The notes beneath the pieces are model-generated. The model had not been told where the DNA came from, searched no databases, and was given only the letters and a program-made list of their open reading frames with translations. DNA of 41,640 nt, taken from assembly GCF_009690905.1 (NCBI RefSeq), contig NZ_VOSW01000083.1, positions 1-41,640 of the forward strand, written 5' to 3'. This stretch comes from Paraburkholderia madseniana (GTDB taxonomy: Bacteria; Pseudomonadota; Gammaproteobacteria; Burkholderiales; Burkholderiaceae). Below, one piece after another: positions 1 to 8,705 of the stretch; position 1 is the first letter of the stretch, and each line of letters begins with the position of its first letter. Made by a program: the position numbers and the translations under genes.

Positions 1-1
1 C

Positions 2-337
2 ATCCTAAGCCCCGCCGATCCGGCGCCGCCGGCAGTTCGTCGTCTTCGGCGGCTACGCCGCCTCCGACTCCTCACTACCGGCCAAGATGAATGTCGGTAC
101 ACCGGACGTACTCATTGTCGCCCCCCACTGCTGGTCGAGATGGCGTGGTGCTGGCTGCGCTACCAGCCCGGCAGTGCGCTGACACAGTGGTTCAACCGGC
201 GCACGCAGGGCACGGGACCGAATCGGCGGGCGCGGCGCATCGCCATCGTCGCGGTAGCGCGGCGCCTCGCGATCGCGCTGTGGCGCTATCTGAAGGACGG
301 GATGATCCCTGAAGGAGCGCAGTTGAAGTCGGCGTAA
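2..337 (+). pseudogene. IS110-family transposase, C-terminal remnant
   Basis: This is the C-terminal end of an IS110-family transposase. The frame running to the TAA at 335-337 contains WLRYQPGSALTQWF and RRIAIVALARRL-type segments and ends IPEGAQLKSA, which is typical of the last 60 or so residues of IS110-family (IS1111-like) transposases. The convincing coding part begins near 128; upstream of that the translation is Arg/Pro-rich and does not look like the family, so the 5' side is rearranged or frameshifted. The rest of the gene is absent or lies left of the window. It is distinct in sequence from the nearly complete IS110-family copy at 1938-3249. Confidence 0.6.
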
Positions 338-853
338 GGCCCCCCAAAGGTTTGGCAGGCAGGAGGTAACGGTAGGTTAGGCAACTATGCAGCACATACG
401 GTCTGGAGTGAACATGCCCGCTAAACGGCCGGGTTGCTAATGCAACCGATTCTCAAGATGGGGCGTGTTCCCGGTAGGTGATTCCGGCGTAACGCGCATA
501 CTGGATGAGGCTGGCCTGGTGCCGGCGGATAGAAGGCGGTGAGACACTGGAGTCTCACGGGCGCGACGATCGGCTTCAGACCACAATGGATCACAGCAAT
601 GGTTGACGGCGGTCTCGCGAACAGGCAGCCGCCCTTGCCCCCCCGCTACGGCGCTTCCGAACTGGAGCCGCCCGAAGGACCTGGTCGATGATTCGTGAGT
701 CAGGTCGTGAAAGGCCTTGACAACTTCCTGCTCATAGAAGGCCGTTTATAGGTATGCAGTCTGTCTCGCCGCTAAATGTCAGATGTCTGCCCGATCACAT
801 CGGAGTCAAACGAATGGATGAATGAACCCCGAGCTTGCAAAAAAGGAAAGTCC
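338..853. other. Gene-free stretch, probable IS110-type 3' non-coding end
   Basis: No convincing reading frame is present. The position directly 3' of an IS110-family transposase remnant suggests the element's right-end non-coding region, where IS1111-group members carry their bridge RNA. A small perfect hairpin (TGAGAC, six-base loop, GTCTCA) lies at 540-557. I could not identify the terminus of the element or the start of the next one. Beyond about 700 I see nothing I can name. Confidence 0.3.
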
Positions 854-1870
854 TTATAGGTCGTACTGGATGGTCAGCGTGTTCGACACGCAGCGTGTTG
901 CCCGGTGCGTCAGGATCAGCTCGAGATCTTCGTCGTCGCGCAGTGACCGGTGTGCATTAAACGCGCTCTTCGGTGGCTTGCCAAAGCGCGTGTTGTAGTC
1001 AGCGATGAAGTGGCGCGCATAGTCGTTCGCGGCTTCATGTGTATCGATCCCACGCAGCCGCAGTTCCTTCACGAGCCGGTCCTGCAAGGTCAGATTCGCC
1101 CGTTCAACCCGCCCCTTGGCCTGGCTGCTGTTCGCACACCATGACTCGATATTGAGCTCGTACAGGGCCCGCCCAAACTGCGTAAATCCCTTGCCGGCCG
1201 TCGTCGACGTCTGCGCCGAGCGGAACACGGTGGCCTTGTCGCTGTAGAACGCCACCGGTTTGCCATGCTGCCTGAGATACCCGCGTGTCGCCTCGAAGTA
1301 ACTGAAGGTCGACTCGGTGGCCGTGAAGTGCAGCGCCATCAGCCGGCTGGTCGCGTCGTCGACGTACACCAGCAGCGTGCACGCCGGCGCCCGTTCCTCG
1401 AACCACCGGTGATCGCTGCCGTCGATCTGCACCAGCTCGCCCACGCAGGCCCGACGACTGCGCAACTGATGGATCTTCGGCGGCCGCTGACGCCTCGGAA
1501 TCCACAGGCCGGCATCGGTCATGAGTCGCCTGACGGTTTCCTTGGCCAGCCGCAGTCCATGGCATTCAAGCAGCTTCTCGCACGCCAGCGTCGGGCCAAA
1601 ATCGCCATAGCGCTCGCGAATGATCGCCAGCGCGCGAACCGCGGTGCCGGCATCGAGCCGGTTGTTGCTCGGCTTCGCGCATCGGCCGGACACCAGACCC
1701 GCCGGGCCATCTTCACGCAGGCGCGCGACCAGCCGTCGTATCTGTCGCGTCGTCAGGCCGAGCCGCTGCGCAGCGCGCCACGGTTTGAGCAGATTGTTCG
1801 CCACCGCCTGGATGACCTTGAACCTGTCCAGCTCTCGTATCGTCATCGTGATCCTGTCCGTTGCAGCCAT
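854..1870 (-). pseudogene. ISNCY-type DDE transposase, 3'-truncated
   Basis: This is a DDE integrase-fold transposase resembling the ISNCY/IS1202-like group. An N-terminal helix-turn-helix (RAAQRLGLTTRQIRRLVARL) is followed by the rve core. The catalytic residues are visible as D in ELVQIDGSDHRW, D in FYSDKATVF and E in KGRVERANLT. The start at 1870 is chosen because GGAGG sits five bases upstream; the open frame extends further to 2041 but runs out through the IS end. The protein stops just after TLTIQYD, where family members continue for roughly another 60-100 residues, so the 3' end and the distal terminal repeat are missing. It is probably inactive. It reads away from the IS110-family copy next door. 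Confidence 0.7.
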
Positions 1871-1909
1871 CGCAGCCTCCGGCGCCGGAGGCTCGACGCC
1901 GGGTAAGCT

Positions 1910-1932
1910 TATGCCGCCCAAAAGCGGACATA
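1910..1932. repeat. Candidate terminal repeat of the ISNCY-type element
   Basis: An imperfectly palindromic sequence (TATGCCGCCC, then AAAAGCGGACATA) lies about 40 bp upstream of the transposase start, where the 5' terminal inverted repeat of the element is expected. The opposite copy cannot be found because the element is truncated near 854. The IS110-family element begins within a few bases of it. Confidence 0.4.
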
Positions 1933-2003
1933 ATGAAATGGCCAGCCCGATCCCAGCGACCGTTCTACGATAGGAAGTTCGGTCGAACGTAAAGGAGGGC
2001 GCC

Positions 2004-3029
2004 ATGAACGAGGTCACGCTGATCGGTATCGATCTGGGCAAGCATGTTTTTCATCTGCACGCGCAGGATGCGAAGGGTCACGAGGTGTTCCGCAAGAAAC
2101 TTTCGCGCGCACAGCTGATTCCGTTTTTCAGCAATCTGAAGGCGGTTACCGTGGTTATGGAGGCGTGCCCCGGCGCGCACTGGCTCGCACGCAAGCTCGA
2201 TGCAATGGGTCACCAGGCAAAGCTGATTTCGGCCTAGTATGTGCGACCTTTTGTGAAGAGCAACAAGAACGACTACATCGACGCCGAAGCGATCTGCGAA
2301 GCTGCATCCCGGCCCGCCATGCGCTTTGTCGAGCCGCGAACCGAAGCTCAGCAGCTACTGGCAGCCTTGCATCGGGCGCGTGAAGGCCTGGTGACTGAAC
2401 GCACGGCCACCATCAACCGGATCCACGGCGTACTGCTTGAGTTCGGCATCGTCGTTCCTTTATCGAGAGCCACGCTACGTCGGTTGCCTGATGTGCTTGC
2501 GGTTCACGATCTGCCGCCGCGGTTAATCCAGCTCATCCACCGGCTTCATGCTCATTATCGGTACCTCGACCAGCAGATTGACGATGTCGAGCGCGATCTG
2601 ACTTCGCAACTACACGAAGACGAGAACGCTGCCCGGTTGCTGTCGATTCCCGGTATCGGAACCATCACGGCGAGCCTTCTCGCGTCGGAAGTCGGCAACG
2701 TCGCGCAGTTTGCTGGCGGCCGGAACTTCGCAGCCTCAATCGGACTGGTGCCAAGACAGCACAGCACGGGCGGCCGAAGTGTCCTGTGCGGAATCAGCAA
2801 GCGTGGCGACAAGCACCTGCGCCATCTGCTCGTGCAAGGCGCGCGCGCCGTTATCCAGCGTGCAGAAAAGCGTACTGACCGGCTCGGGGAGTGGATTCGC
2901 TCAATGTTGAGACGACGGCATTCAAACGTGGTCGCGTGTGCCGTCGCTAACAAGCTCGCGCGCATCGCCTGGGCGGTGCTAACCAGGCACACCACATACG
3001 ATGCCGCACGCCTGAAGCTCGCGGACTGA
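2004..3029 (+). pseudogene. IS110-family transposase (DEDD) with in-frame amber
   Basis: This is a DEDD/Tnp20 transposase that is full-length apart from one stop codon. The RuvC-like N-terminal part carries GIDLGKHVF, VVMEACPGAHW and KSNKNDYIDAEAI. The C-terminal Tnp20 domain has LLSIPGIGTITASLLASE and GLVPRQHSTGG, the latter region holding the catalytic serine in characterised members. A strong AAAGGAGG ribosome-binding site precedes the ATG. Codon 78 (2235-2237) is TAG; the frame resumes at once as YVRPFVKSNKND. Relatives have a glutamine at this place as I recall them, so CAG to TAG is the likely change. Without suppression only a 77-residue fragment is made. A restart at GTG 2241 would lack the first acidic residues. 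Confidence 0.75.
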
Positions 3030-3236
3030 TTTATCGCTTACCCAACCAGGTTTTGCGACTGCTGGCAATCTGATGATCCAACGGCACAGCGACCGGACGA
3101 AGAACCTGACAAGTTGTACAGCTCACAGCAGCTGCCGACATTATGAGGATCGACCGGTGCGATTTTCATCGCGGAACATGGATTCCGGATAGATTTGCGC
3201 AAGCCACGAGGACGTCGGAACCAGAGGTTGCAAAAT
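3030..3236 (+). ncRNA. Candidate bridge-RNA region of the IS110-family element
   Basis: Non-coding DNA lies between the transposase stop and the right subterminal repeat. In the IS1111 group the bridge RNA is encoded in this interval. I infer it from position alone; guide loops were not resolved by eye. Confidence 0.35.
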
Positions 3237-3249
3237 TCGGGCTGGCCAT

Positions 3250-4244
3250 AGATTACAACTTAGCCTCTACAGTTCAATTGTTGCTAATTTCTTTTATGCA
3301 AAATCCCAAAATGGCAGAACAGTGACGACTTCTCAGCCTCTCAACTCCGCTGCAGACGGCGAGCTATTCTGCCGGCCACGAATACAGTTCGCCATATTCC
3401 CGTTGATCTGATCGATCACCTTACCGGAATACGCAACAGGATCCTGATCGGCGCGCGAACGCTTGTTAGCAAGCGCAAGATTGCTGAGGCCTCGATCTTG
3501 TTTATCTAGTAGAAGTGCGTCGCACATGACGCCCAAAACCGGCGATAGCCTATCCTGCCATCCCTTGTTTTTATGTTCTTGAATTTGCCGTTCGCAAATC
3601 CCGTGAGCGGGGTTGACCGTGACCGCGCAGATAGATTCACTACTGCCACAAGAAAACGTGTTCGCACGCGCTGGAAAACGAAGCACCGTGCGCAGCAAGA
3701 TGAACCGGCCTGGTAGAGAAAGCCGGCGTATCGCGTGAGCAGGTCCTCCTGCCCGCACAAATACGTTGTTTCGCTGGAAACGTGATGGTGGACGTTCTGG
3801 CGCAGCATACGAAAGCATGGCTATCGGACATTGCGCAGAAAAATGTCCGATACTGTACCGATGCCCCATGCGAGGGTGATGCCGCGCGCGCAACTTGAAT
3901 GGGACAACTCCCATAGATTGCGCAGTAAGAATCGCACCGTTCAGATACCCGGCATCAAATCTCGCGATTGTCCGGCGCAGCATGAGCGCGATGGATTCCA
4001 GATGCTGTCTGGTGCCAATGTAAAGATCAGGCGATCACTCGACCGGAAATCTGAACTTGTCACGACCCGCGCGCACGCCAATCCCTGCGCGTTGCCAGCA
4101 TGCGACAGCGCAAAAAAGTTTCTTGTTCCGCCAAATTCCTGGTCGTTCCAGCACGGTCCACTGCTTCGATTTACGCCTGTTTGCAGGGGTTGACGCGCGT
4201 TATTCCCCTTAGCAAGATGGCGCGAAGGCAGCGTGCAGGAGCGG
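3250..4244. other. Gene-poor stretch upstream of traK-like gene; possible oriT region
   Basis: About 1 kb lies between the IS and the traK-like gene. The open frames here (for example minus strand 3983-3333) show no motif, start signal or codon pattern that persuades me. In IncP plasmids the interval upstream of traK is oriT, and a nic-like sequence is present (see 3544-3559). The IncP genes traJ and traI, expected to the left, are absent and may have been removed when the IS block arrived. A possible -35 (TTGACG, near 4188) precedes the traK-like gene, but I see no good -10. Confidence 0.4.
3544..3559 (+). other. Candidate IncP-like nic site (oriT)
   Basis: CCTATCCTGCC at 3549-3559 matches the RP4/RK2 nic region (core YATCCTG followed by C) as I remember it and lies on the same strand as the downstream traK-like gene, as in RP4. 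It overlaps a perfect small palindrome, GATAG-C-CTATC, at 3544-3554. By analogy cleavage would fall between 3557 and 3558. The distance to traK is about 690 bp, longer than in RP4, and I do not see the RP4 TraJ-binding repeat, so this remains a candidate. Confidence 0.35.
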
Positions 4245-4247
4245 ATG

Positions 4248-4712
4248 ATGCCAGTGGTGAAGAGCTTTACCCAGGCGCAATGGGATGCTGCCGCGCGCCG
4301 TCTCGATGCGCTGCCGGAAAAGCCCGCGCATGAGCATCGCGTCAATGTTCGCGATGCAATGAAATCCATGCAGTCTCAAATCATTGGCGCACAGAGAAAA
4401 GGTTACACGCAGGAAGAAATCGTCCAGCAGATCGCGCAGGATGGGGTGGAAATCAGTGCGGCCACGTTGCGATATGCGATGCAGCGTGCAGTGAAAGAGG
4501 GCAGGTCTGCACAGACGGAGAGGCATGTCAGAAAAAATACTGATGCGGCATTGTCTCGCGTAAAGAAAGCCAATCAGGCGAGGTCATCGCATACCGGCAA
4601 TGCACGTGCCGAGTCACAAAAGAAAAGGGATGGGGGAATAACCAGGCCGGAATCCACGCCGGTAAAGGGCTTCCTCGGATTTCCGATCAGGCCGGATACC
4701 GACAACTTGTAG
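4248..4712 (+). CDS. traK: TraK-like oriT-binding / conjugal transfer accessory protein
   Basis: This is a small basic protein at the head of a three-gene operon arranged like IncP traK-traL-traM (StbA/StbB/StbC-like in other plasmids). RP4 TraK binds and bends oriT DNA next to the nic site. Here an N-terminal helical part holds KSFTQAQWDAAARRLDALPE and a putative DNA-binding segment (GYTQEEIVQQIAQDG, then ATLRYAMQRAV). A Lys/Ser-rich linker follows, then a short conserved-looking tail, KGFLGFPIRPDTDNL. The second ATG (4248) is preferred because AGGAG ends about six bases before it; ATG 4245 and GTG 4233 are alternatives. The symbol is by synteny and general likeness, not by close identity. 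Confidence 0.6.
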   Translation: MPVVKSFTQAQWDAAARRLDALPEKPAHEHRVNVRDAMKSMQSQIIGAQRKGYTQEEIVQQIAQDGVEISAATLRYAMQRAVKEGRSAQTERHVRKNTDAALSRVKKANQARSSHTGNARAESQKKRDGGITRPESTPVKGFLGFPIRPDTDNL

Positions 4713-4721
4713 AGGTATGAA

Positions 4722-5414
4722 ATGGCAACGGAAAATCACCCTATCTATATGGTCGGCGGTAGCAAGGGCGGTGTCGGCAAGAGCTTCGTCACGCTGGCGC
4801 TGGTCGATTATCTGCGTCGTTCAGATGTCCATGTCGTACTGGTGGAGACGGATACGTCCAATCCCGATGTCATGAAGGCTGTCCATGACGAGGTCGAATG
4901 CGCATCATGTGATCTGGACGAGGCAGGAGGTTGGATAGATTTCGTCAATTTCTGCGATGCACACCGTGATGCGACGGTCGTCGTCAACACGGCGGCACGT
5001 AGTCAGACGGGCTTCGCGCAATATGGCGGGACACTTGCCGGTACGCTAGATGAGCTGGCGCGGCGTCTCGTTGTGCTGTGGGTTATCAATCGGCAGCGTG
5101 ACAGTCTCGAACTGCTGATGGAATTTGGCGAGACGTTCCCGCATGCGCTCACGCACGTTGTGCGCAATGGCTACTTCGGTACGCCGGACAAGTTCACGCT
5201 GTACCGCGAGTCGAAACTTCGTAAGGCTGTCGAGGCGCAGGGCCAGTCGCTGGACTTTCCCGATCTGGCGGATCGGGTTGCCGACGAGCTTCGCAGTCAG
5301 CGTCTGTCGATCCGCAGGGCGGCCGAAACGATGCACATCGGCGAGCGGGCGGAACTGCTGCGCTGGCGTGCCCTGTATAGCGACATGTTCGCCAGGGTGA
5401 CGGCCAATGCGTAA
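4722..5414 (+). CDS. traL: TraL/StbB-like ParA-family ATPase
   Basis: This is a deviant-Walker P-loop ATPase of the ParA/MinD superfamily. GGSKGGVGKS near residues 12-21 is the ParA-type Walker A with its signature first lysine, and VVLVETDTSNPDV near residue 40 gives the Walker A' acidic region. At 230 residues it matches TraL of IncP plasmids and StbB of IncW plasmids, which act alongside the TraK/StbA DNA-binding protein in plasmid transfer or positioning. It starts nine bases after the traK-like gene and overlaps the next gene by eight bases, so the three genes are probably co-translated. The companions argue for this role rather than chromosomal partition. Confidence 0.65.
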   Translation: MATENHPIYMVGGSKGGVGKSFVTLALVDYLRRSDVHVVLVETDTSNPDVMKAVHDEVECASCDLDEAGGWIDFVNFCDAHRDATVVVNTAARSQTGFAQYGGTLAGTLDELARRLVVLWVINRQRDSLELLMEFGETFPHALTHVVRNGYFGTPDKFTLYRESKLRKAVEAQGQSLDFPDLADRVADELRSQRLSIRRAAETMHIGERAELLRWRALYSDMFARVTANA

Positions 5415-6081
5415 CCGGAGGGCGAAGTCGCCTGATGCGCTCGCCCGGCTGTTTCTCGATGTCGCGGGCGAAGTGCCCGATGATATGAGCTTGCTGCGCA
5501 TGCGCCGGATATCTGGGGCACTCAACCTGCGCGACAACGATGCGTTGTGGTCAGTCATTGCCGTGCTCGAATACTACGCGCGGCTGTATGAGGCGATGCC
5601 CGAGCGTATCCGCCGTGCGGGCGATGGCGGTTTCGACGCAGTGCGCCGGGAAGCAGAGGCGGCGACCGATGCACTGATGAGCAAACACCGTGACGCGCTC
5701 GCTCGCTGCAGGGAGACGATCAAGTTGGCCGAGGACATCACTCGCGAGCACGAGGCGCGCTACCGTGTGACACTGGCTGCGTTGAACGAGCAGTCGCTGA
5801 AGATACTGGCGGAGCGGGCGGCAGACCGGATTGCGCGCGCGGCGGGTAACCGGCTTGTGGGTGTGTCGGCTGTCGCAGCGCGCGAACAACGGAAGCGGCT
5901 GGACGGTGCGGTTGCGCAGATCGCGGTCGCCGGACAGACGGCTGCGCATGGCACCGTGCGGGTGCTGCGTCGTTTATTCTGGAGCGCGCTCGTTGTTCTG
6001 CTGCTGATATTGGGAGCCGGGGTGGGGGCCGGCTGGTGGGCAGGCTTGCATGTCGCGCAGGCTGGATATGCGAACCGGTAG
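5407..6081 (+). CDS. traM: TraM/StbC-like protein with C-terminal membrane helix
   Basis: This is the third gene of the traKLM-like operon, overlapping the end of the ATPase gene. The protein has a long helical body, probably coiled-coil around residues 75-190 (rich in Arg, Glu and Ala), and one strongly hydrophobic segment near residues 195-215 (FWSALVVLLLILGAGVGAGW), followed by a short tail. That architecture suits IncP TraM, a poorly understood transfer accessory protein. I infer anchoring in the inner membrane. The stop codon lies in a perfect 12-bp hairpin that probably ends the transcript. Confidence 0.55.
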   Translation: MRNRRAKSPDALARLFLDVAGEVPDDMSLLRMRRISGALNLRDNDALWSVIAVLEYYARLYEAMPERIRRAGDGGFDAVRREAEAATDALMSKHRDALARCRETIKLAEDITREHEARYRVTLAALNEQSLKILAERAADRIARAAGNRLVGVSAVAAREQRKRLDGAVAQIAVAGQTAAHGTVRVLRRLFWSALVVLLLILGAGVGAGWWAGLHVAQAGYANR

Positions 6082-6107
6082 CGGACAGGCGGAGAGCCTG
6101 TCCGCTA
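6079..6107. terminator. Perfect hairpin between convergent genes, probable bidirectional terminator
   Basis: A perfect 12-bp stem, TAGCGGACAGGC / GCCTGTCCGCTA, closes a five-base GGAGA loop. It overlaps the traM-like stop codon and lies just past the end of the convergent small gene ending at 6111. There is no T-tract. Eleven of the twelve stem bases recur in the outer stem of the large hairpin at 9785-9876. Confidence 0.6.
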
Positions 6108-6110
6108 CGA

Positions 6111-6356
6111 TCAGGTTTCGTCGGTTTCGTCGTTCATGAATGCATCGACGTGCCGAAGCGCGAGTGTTGCCGCGTCATTCTGATCGAAGGCGATCATCGG
6201 ATATTGATAGCCTTCATCCTCGGCGTGGGCGCGCGCCAGATCGTAGTGATCGCCGATGTTGTACTGCTCGTTGGTGACGGCGACAAAGGCCAGATAGAAA
6301 TCGGGTGCGCCTTGGGTAGTGGCCGCGAGTACGGCCATACGGATACGTCTGGGCAT
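6111..6356 (-). CDS. Small hypothetical acidic protein
   Basis: This 81-residue protein is not recognised. It is acidic toward the C-terminus (DEGYQYPMIAFDQNDA, then ALRHVDAFMNDETDET). Its ATG has GGAG about eight bases upstream. It lies downstream of the ParB-like gene on the same strand, separated by about 80 bp that contain two hairpins, and upstream of the terminator-like hairpin at 6079-6107. Codon use resembles its neighbours. The tidy position in the maintenance block suggests a real gene of the mobile element. Confidence 0.6.
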   Translation of the reverse strand: MPRRIRMAVLAATTQGAPDFYLAFVAVTNEQYNIGDHYDLARAHAEDEGYQYPMIAFDQNDAATLALRHVDAFMNDETDET

Positions 6357-6382
6357 GATGGATTCTCCGGTTCAGGTAAGCA

Positions 6383-6432
6383 GGCGGCAGTGATACGGGC
6401 CTGCCGCCCGCTTCGCCCCGTGTTCGGGGCGA
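6383..6432 (-). promoter_or_regulatory. Two hairpins between parB-like gene and small downstream gene
   Basis: GGCGGCAG (6383-6390) pairs with CTGCCGCC (6401-6408), and TCGCCCCG (6413-6420) pairs with CGGGGCGA (6425-6432) around a TGTT loop. The second sits just after the ParB-like stop and could terminate or stabilise that transcript; the first lies in the leader of the small gene. The function is inferred. Confidence 0.4.
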
Positions 6433-6434
6433 GG

Positions 6435-8675
6435 CTATTTCGCCAGCGGACCGGGTTGTGCGCTGTTCATGCTCCCAGCGGTCGGGAAAGGCCACGGCGC
6501 CAAAGCCTTACCCGTGCCGGAAGCGCGCGCTGTATCGGGAGGCATATCGTTGACGTGTCCGGTGCCACTCCCGGCGGCCGGTTGCGCTTCGTCGTCCTTG
6601 CTGTCCGGCGTTTCGCCTGTACCGTCTCCTACATCCACGTCGTTGTTCCCATCCTCGTCGTCGCGGCTTTCCCACGAAGGCGTGGCCGGTGTTTCCCGAT
6701 CGGTGAGTACTTCCGGGAGCCATGCGGCTTTTGCGAGCCGCAGTTCGGCGGCCGCAGCGGCGTCGGCCTTCTTCATCTTCCCGAGGTCGGCGGCAACCTT
6801 TGGGGACACAGCGGCGGACACGACTTCCGCGATGCGCGCCTTGCTGACGTGATCGAAATACGTCGCGCGGGTCGGTGTCCAGTACCGGGTCATGTCGAGG
6901 TTCAGCGCGCCCGCCAGCGCATTGATCGCGTGAGGCTTTTCCTCGCTCTCAATGCCATCGAGCAGGGGGCCGGTGCAGAACGCGAGCAGGTCGAGCAGGG
7001 TCGTGCTGAGGTCCTGCTGCATCAGCCACGGCAGCAGGTCGGCCAGTCTGGCGGGCAGTTCCGCGATCCAGTGTGCGCGCTGCGTCTCGATGGCGTTCCA
7101 CGCCGGGCTGGCAGGCAGATCGTCCGCTGCACGTAACAGGGCGTCGTGATTGTTCTCGCCGGAAAGCACCAGACAGCCACGCGTGGACGCATGCCCGTAG
7201 TGTTCGGGCAGTGCCTGTGGGATCAGTTGCTGCAGGATGGCGGCGAGTGCGATGGCGGGCTGTGCGACCAGTTCCGCGTGGATAGCGGCGGTACGGTGTG
7301 CGGTAAGCCGCTGGCAGAGTTTCGCGCTGTGGACAGGCCTGACTTTCGGGGGCGGCGTATCTGCCGCTTCGGGCGTTTGGGCGTCCGGTGTGCCGGTGAC
7401 GGTCGCGCCTGCCGCGTCAAGGGCCGCGCTGTTCTCGCGCCGCACGAGGCCGCGCTCAATGATCAGTTCGCCCTGCGGGCCAACAATCACGAACGCACCG
7501 GCCTCGGCTATCTGATCCATATCCCAAACCACGGCTCGGCTTTCGAGCGCAATGATCGCTGTGTTGACGCGCTCGATTTCCTCGTTGAGTCGGTCGGCTT
7601 CTTCGTAGGCATCTTCGTCGTCCTCCGACAGTGCCGCGAGCTTTTCGGCCAGTTCGCCCTGCCGCGCGGTGAGCGAATCCATTTCGCTCTGCTCGTCCTC
7701 TGTATACGGACGCTGGACGGGGCGCAGCCTGCCGTGGCGGTTCAGTTCCAGAAAATCGCGCTCGACGCGCGTTTCGGTCCAGCTCCAACCCTCGGCGCGG
7801 ACTGCCTCGGCGGTGGCGTCGAGCTTCTGCGCAACGAGGCGCTGCAACAGTTCCGCGTCGGCGATGTACCCTGCGTGCTGGTCGTCGCTGAACAGGTCGC
7901 GGCGCACGTAGCCACCCTCGTTCTCGTAGGCCGCGAGGCCGACGAAGCGCACAAGGCGGCTGCGGCTCGCGTCGATCTCGGCGCGCGTGATTGCCTGACG
8001 CAGATAATTCGGCTGGCGCTGCCAGTCGTTCGCGTCGAACCAGATATGTTCCTGCGTTTCGTGGTCGTCTGCGAGGGCGAGCGCGGCAAGCTGGTCGAGC
8101 GTGATCGCGTCCTCGCGCAGCAGCGCGAGCAGCTTCGGGGAAATGTTGGCGAGCTTCATGCGCCGCCTGACCGTAACCGGTGACGCAGAAAAGAGTGCGG
8201 CGATGTAATCGACGCTGCGGCCTTCCTCGGCCAGCATCCGGTACGAACGTAGCACGTCGAACGGGTCGAGTCCTTCGCGCTCGCTGTTCTCGATCAGCGA
8301 AACGGCGAGGGCTTCGCCTTCACTGACGATTCGCACGGGTACCGGGTAATCGGCGGAGATGTGCTTTTGTTCAAACAGCAGGTCGAGCGCGGCTTCGCGG
8401 CGCTGCCCCGCGCAGACACCGTATCTGCGCTGCTTGCCGCGCGCCCCCTTCATCTCGTGGACGACGAGGTTTTGTAGCAGTCCCTTCGCACGGATGTTCG
8501 CCGCAAGGCCTGGAATGCCGGACAGAGGCTTCGTGCGGGCGTTGAGCGGCGAGCGGCTCAGGCTGGAATAGGGGACCGTGACGACCGGCTGTTCGTTGCC
8601 AAAAGTGGTTTCGAGAACCGGTGCGACTTCTGCGGCGCTCACCGTGGCGGTGGTTTCGATTTCATGGGCTTGCAT
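6435..8675 (-). CDS. ParB/RepB/Spo0J-family protein, long form
   Basis: This is a 746-residue ParB-family protein, more than twice the size of chromosomal ParB. The N-terminal ParB/Srx-like domain spans about residues 32-135, with the nucleotide-binding signature CAGQRREAAL near 88 and SLIENSEREGLDPFD near 126. A helix-turn-helix region follows at about 150-200 (YIAALFSASPVTVRRRMKLA). Residues 320-380 are Glu-rich and probably coiled-coil. The C-terminal 120 residues are low-complexity and acidic. Long ParB-like proteins of this form occur with DUF932 proteins on ICEs and large plasmids. There is no adjacent ParA apart from the TraL-like ATPase, so a maintenance or regulatory role is likelier than classical partition. 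GGAG precedes the ATG by seven bases. Confidence 0.8.
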   Translation of the reverse strand: MQAHEIETTATVSAAEVAPVLETTFGNEQPVVTVPYSSLSRSPLNARTKPLSGIPGLAANIRAKGLLQNLVVHEMKGARGKQRRYGVCAGQRREAALDLLFEQKHISADYPVPVRIVSEGEALAVSLIENSEREGLDPFDVLRSYRMLAEEGRSVDYIAALFSASPVTVRRRMKLANISPKLLALLREDAITLDQLAALALADDHETQEHIWFDANDWQRQPNYLRQAITRAEIDASRSRLVRFVGLAAYENEGGYVRRDLFSDDQHAGYIADAELLQRLVAQKLDATAEAVRAEGWSWTETRVERDFLELNRHGRLRPVQRPYTEDEQSEMDSLTARQGELAEKLAALSEDDEDAYEEADRLNEEIERVNTAIIALESRAVVWDMDQIAEAGAFVIVGPQGELIIERGLVRRENSAALDAAGATVTGTPDAQTPEAADTPPPKVRPVHSAKLCQRLTAHRTAAIHAELVAQPAIALAAILQQLIPQALPEHYGHASTRGCLVLSGENNHDALLRAADDLPASPAWNAIETQRAHWIAELPARLADLLPWLMQQDLSTTLLDLLAFCTGPLLDGIESEEKPHAINALAGALNLDMTRYWTPTRATYFDHVSKARIAEVVSAAVSPKVAADLGKMKKADAAAAAELRLAKAAWLPEVLTDRETPATPSWESRDDEDGNNDVDVGDGTGETPDSKDDEAQPAAGSGTGHVNDMPPDTARASGTGKALAPWPFPTAGSMNSAQPGPLAK

Positions 8676-8705
8676 GATTGACTCCAGAAGGTTGGAAAGA
8701 GAGTT

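Larger units (their letters stand above)
1938..3249 (+). mobile_element. IS110-family (IS1111-group) insertion sequence
   Basis: Perfect 13-bp subterminal inverted repeats bound the element: ATGGCCAGCCCGA at 1938-1950 and TCGGGCTGGCCAT at 3237-3249. Subterminal repeats are characteristic of the IS1111 group within the otherwise repeat-free IS110 family, and the 1.3-kb size fits. The transposase lies between them, followed by about 207 bp of non-coding DNA before the right repeat. In IS1111-group elements this right-end region encodes the bridge RNA that pairs with donor and target DNA (established for the family, not demonstrated here). The true ends should lie a few bases outside the repeats. 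Confidence 0.75.

Noticed and set aside
2235..2237. Programmed read-through or recoding of the transposase amber codon
   Set aside because: IS110-family transposases are normally made from one uninterrupted frame; no stimulatory structure was seen, and a C-to-T change of CAG explains it.
3333..3983. 216-residue minus-strand open frame upstream of the traK-like gene
   Set aside because: No ribosome-binding site, no motif, and uneven composition; its last 80 residues look slightly protein-like but not enough to call a gene. It also overlies the oriT candidate.
3831..4369. Overlapping frames on both strands before the traK-like gene
   Set aside because: Translations are Arg/Ser/Cys-rich with no start signals; consistent with chance frames in GC-rich DNA.
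6036..8183. Long plus-strand frames opposite the ParB-like gene
   Set aside because: They are antisense to a gene with clear domains; high GC produces long antisense frames.
4722..8675. Chromosome-type ParA-ParB partition pair
   Set aside because: The ParA-like gene belongs to a traKLM-like operon on the opposite strand, and the ParB-like protein is of the long ICE/plasmid form; no parS-like sites were recognised by eye.
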